From NCBI GenBank assembly GCA_943914355.1, contig CALUBS010000025.1, positions 1 through 32,379 of the forward strand: a stretch of DNA of 32,379 nt, given 5' to 3'. The notes under the pieces were generated by a model that searched no databases, was not told the origin of the DNA, and worked only from the letters and a program-made list of their open reading frames with translations. This DNA comes from an uncultured Corynebacterium sp. GTDB taxonomy: Bacteria > Actinomycetota > Actinomycetes > Mycobacteriales > Mycobacteriaceae. Positions 30,719 through 32,379 of the stretch are shown in pieces. Each line of letters starts with the position of its first letter. Position 1 is the first letter of the stretch. Made by a program: the position numbers and the translations under genes.

Positions 30719-32128
30719 TTAGCACTCCACCTGGGAAACGCTAAAGCCCATCGTCTTAGCCAAGCCGCCGAGGGAGGTCTCCTTGTACTTGGAGAGCATA
30801 TCGCGGCCCGTATCTGCCATGGTTTGCACGGCGTTATCCAGGGTGACGTGGTGGGTGCCTTCGCCCATCATAGCCATGCGGGCGGCGTTAATGGATTTCA
30901 CTGCGCCGATGGCATTGCGCTCAATACAGGGGATTTGCACTAAGCCGCCGACCGGGTCACAGGTAAGGCCGAGGTTGTGCTCAAGGGCGATCTCTGCCGC
31001 ATTTTCTACCTGGGCTGGGGTCGCGCCGAGGAGCGCTGCCATTCCCGCAGCGGACATGGATGAGGCGGAGCCGACTTCGCCCTGGCATCCCACTTCGGCG
31101 CCGGAAATGGAGGCGTTCTGTTTGATGATCATGCCGATTGCGCCTGCGGTGAGCAGGTAACGGCGTGCGGATTCGCGGCAGAAGCCACCATGGAAGTCGC
31201 GCGCATAGTGCAAGACTGCGGGAATGATGCCGCAGGCGCCGTTGGTGGGCGCGGTAATAACGCGGCCGCCCGCGGCGTTTTGCTCGTTGACCGCTAAGGC
31301 GAAGAGATTGACCCATTCCATGGCGGAAAAGCCAGAGTGTGGGTCATTTTTCTGCTCGAGCAGCTGCGCATACATCTTGGGGGCGCGCCGCGGTACCCGG
31401 AGGCCACCGGGCAAGATGCCCTTGGTGGAAATACCATCGGTCACGCATTCGCGCATGATGTCCCATACGAGGTCCAAATGGCGCAGGACAAAATCCGCGC
31501 CACCTTCGTCCTTGTGAAGTACTTCCTCATTGGCGAGGACAATTTCCCAAATATCTTTGTCGTTGGCCTCGCAGAGGTTGAGCAGTTCTTCGCCGGTGGT
31601 GAACTCATATGGCACGGTGTCTTCTACGGTTGCTGCGGCAACGCCGGCGGGCACTTCGTGGCTATCGGCGACCTCTGCATCGAGCTCTTTGCGGGAGAGG
31701 ATGAAGCCGCCGCCGACGGAGAAGTACTGTTCATCTTCAGCAAGGATATTGCCATCTGCATCCCAGGCCTGGAAGATCATGCCATTGGGGTGCTGGGGCA
31801 GTGGCTCGTTGTCAAAGGTGATTTCGTAGTCGACGCTGCCAGAAGGGCCAGAAATGGTGCCTTCGCTGGGGATTGTGCCGCCGGCTTGCGGCTCGGCATC
31901 GATAGGAACGGTCAGCGGCTCCCAGCCGGCGAGTCCTAGGATGACGGCGCGGTCGGAGGCGTGGCCGCGCCCAGTGGCGGACAGCGAACCGCGCAGCTCC
32001 GCCGAGACGCGGGCGGGATGGGTATTGAGGGATTCTAGAAATTGCTTCGCGGCGCGCATCGGCCCAACCGTGTGAGAGGAGGATGGGCCAATGCCGATGG
32101 CGAAAATGTCAGTAACGCTAATAGTCAT
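30719..32128 (-). CDS. sdaA: L-serine dehydratase, iron-sulfur dependent, single chain
   Basis: The 469-residue enzyme converts L-serine to pyruvate and ammonia with a [4Fe-4S] cluster. The beta domain (SVTDIFAIGIGPSSSHTVGPM, about 1-160) and alpha domain (about 180-469) are fused in one chain. Cluster ligands C348 (VGCQGEVG), C390 (LTCDPVGG) and C401 (IPCIERN) have the same 42 and 11 spacing as the structurally studied Legionella enzyme. The last residue is Cys469 (SQVEC), matching the C-terminal Cys that reaches into the active site there. It has its own promoter, with a leader of about 100 bases and a perfect inverted repeat around the promoter. Confidence 0.96.
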   Translation of the reverse strand: MTISVTDIFAIGIGPSSSHTVGPMRAAKQFLESLNTHPARVSAELRGSLSATGRGHASDRAVILGLAGWEPLTVPIDAEPQAGGTIPSEGTISGPSGSVDYEITFDNEPLPQHPNGMIFQAWDADGNILAEDEQYFSVGGGFILSRKELDAEVADSHEVPAGVAAATVEDTVPYEFTTGEELLNLCEANDKDIWEIVLANEEVLHKDEGGADFVLRHLDLVWDIMRECVTDGISTKGILPGGLRVPRRAPKMYAQLLEQKNDPHSGFSAMEWVNLFALAVNEQNAAGGRVITAPTNGACGIIPAVLHYARDFHGGFCRESARRYLLTAGAIGMIIKQNASISGAEVGCQGEVGSASSMSAAGMAALLGATPAQVENAAEIALEHNLGLTCDPVGGLVQIPCIERNAIGAVKSINAARMAMMGEGTHHVTLDNAVQTMADTGRDMLSKYKETSLGGLAKTMGFSVSQVEC

Positions 32129-32225
32129 GGTGAAAGCCTTAAGAAACCTTTCTTCGTAGCAAGAGAGTTATCGGTCCAAGAGCGTGAAAAAGAGATTTTC
32201 TCAGGCGCGGGGATTCGGGTCGAAC

Positions 32226-32276
32226 ATTCTAAAATTCAAGCGTAGAGAAATATGTGACATGTATCAATTTTAGAAT
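32226..32276. repeat. Perfect 11-bp inverted repeat bracketing the sdaA promoter
   Basis: ATTCTAAAATT (32226-32236) and AATTTTAGAAT (32266-32276) are exact reverse complements separated by 29 bases. The right arm overlaps the -35 of the sdaA promoter and the left arm covers the expected transcription start. The arms look like two operator half-sites for an unknown regulator. Confidence 0.7.
32239..32267 (-). promoter_or_regulatory. Promoter of sdaA
   Basis: On the minus strand TTGATA (32262-32267) and TACGCT (32239-32244) are exactly 17 bases apart. Transcription would begin near 32232, inside the left arm of the inverted repeat, leaving an untranslated leader of about 100 bases. Confidence 0.6.
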
Positions 32277-32296
32277 ATGCGATAGGTATTGCGGCG

Positions 32297-32379
32297 CTAG
32301 TGCTTTCCGTCGTATTGGGACAAAATTTCCTCGAAAGGCAGAAACTCTTCGTCCACTCCGATTCCGGTAGGGCGGGAAT
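32297..32379 (-). CDS. C-terminal end of an unidentified protein (partial)
   Basis: On the minus strand a frame open from the window edge encodes 26 residues (including TGIGVDEEFLPFEEIL and ending SQYDGKH) before TAG at 32297-32299. The acidic, non-repetitive composition looks like a real protein C-terminus. It reads toward sdaA, 168 bases away and with the sdaA promoter between them. A second minus frame is also open here but gives an Arg-rich sequence running into AT-rich promoter DNA, so it is less likely. Too short to identify. Confidence 0.45.
   Translation of the reverse strand, partial: SRPTGIGVDEEFLPFEEILSQYDGKH

Noticed and set aside
1..32379. CRISPR array, insertion sequence, integrase/attachment site or prophage genes
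   Set aside because: No regularly spaced repeats, transposase or recombinase reading frames, or long terminal repeats were found; the tRNA cluster has no adjacent integrase or partial-tRNA attachment duplicate other than the gene copy itself.

Overview
The window reads as a core chromosomal segment of a Corynebacterium (order Mycobacteriales). Three things point there. The DNA is moderately GC-rich with actinobacterial codon use. The gene order closely matches the mycobacterial/corynebacterial block thrS - HIT - pgsA - patA - pimA ... tesB - yebC - ruvCAB - yajC - secDF - lipoprotein - apt - rel - ppiB - glyoxalase-like - hisS. Individual proteins also match that group, including a phosphatidylinositol-phosphate synthase, the PIM acyltransferase PatA, a GT87 membrane mannosyltransferase and a single-chain Fe-S serine dehydratase. 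I see no phage, transposon, integron, CRISPR array or other mobile element.

Layout. 1-399: a tRNA cluster (Gly partial, Cys, Val, Gly) closed by a terminator. 591-3033: an extracytoplasmic metal/redox operon (CopC-like protein, PCu(A)C copper-chaperone lipoprotein, Tat-exported Dyp peroxidase). 3111-8882: thrS followed by the tightly overlapped phosphatidylinositol mannoside (PIM) operon (Ap4A phosphorylase-like HIT protein, pgsA, patA, pimA, a small membrane protein). 8887-10269 (minus): a GT87 polytopic glycosyltransferase converging on that operon. 10413-11291: acyl-CoA thioesterase II. 11384-12139: yebC. 12332-14707: ruvC-ruvA-ruvB, with a promoter carrying a degenerate LexA-type box. 14797-18508: yajC, secD, secF. 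18572-23333: an orphan solute-binding lipoprotein, apt and bifunctional rel. 23527-25569: an exported 5'-nucleotidase. 25678-26250: a DUF421 membrane protein. 26353-26700 (minus): an unrecognised small secreted protein. 27019-27903 (minus): a membrane-anchored cyclophilin, divergent from tpx (28060-28557). 28725-30649: a metallo-beta-lactamase-fold hydrolase and hisS. 30719-32128 (minus): L-serine dehydratase. 32297-32379 (minus): probable C-terminal end of one more gene.

How it works together. The dominant theme is cell-envelope biogenesis: PIM synthesis, the SecDF-YajC export auxiliaries, and several exported or lipid-anchored proteins. Alongside sit nucleotide and stress metabolism (apt, rel, HIT protein, 5'-nucleotidase), recombination repair (RuvABC) and translation (thrS, hisS, tRNAs, yebC). 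Many genes overlap by 1-14 bases, so translational coupling is likely. Some starts (yajC, the MBL gene, perhaps the DUF421 gene and tpx) sit 7-11 bases after a possible -10 element and may be leaderless.

The least explained features are the small secreted protein at 26353-26700, a perfect 11-bp inverted repeat bracketing the sdaA promoter (32226-32276), structured leaders before yajC and rel, and the copper-chaperone/Dyp-peroxidase pairing. No wholly new system is evident; most of the window is conserved core genome.
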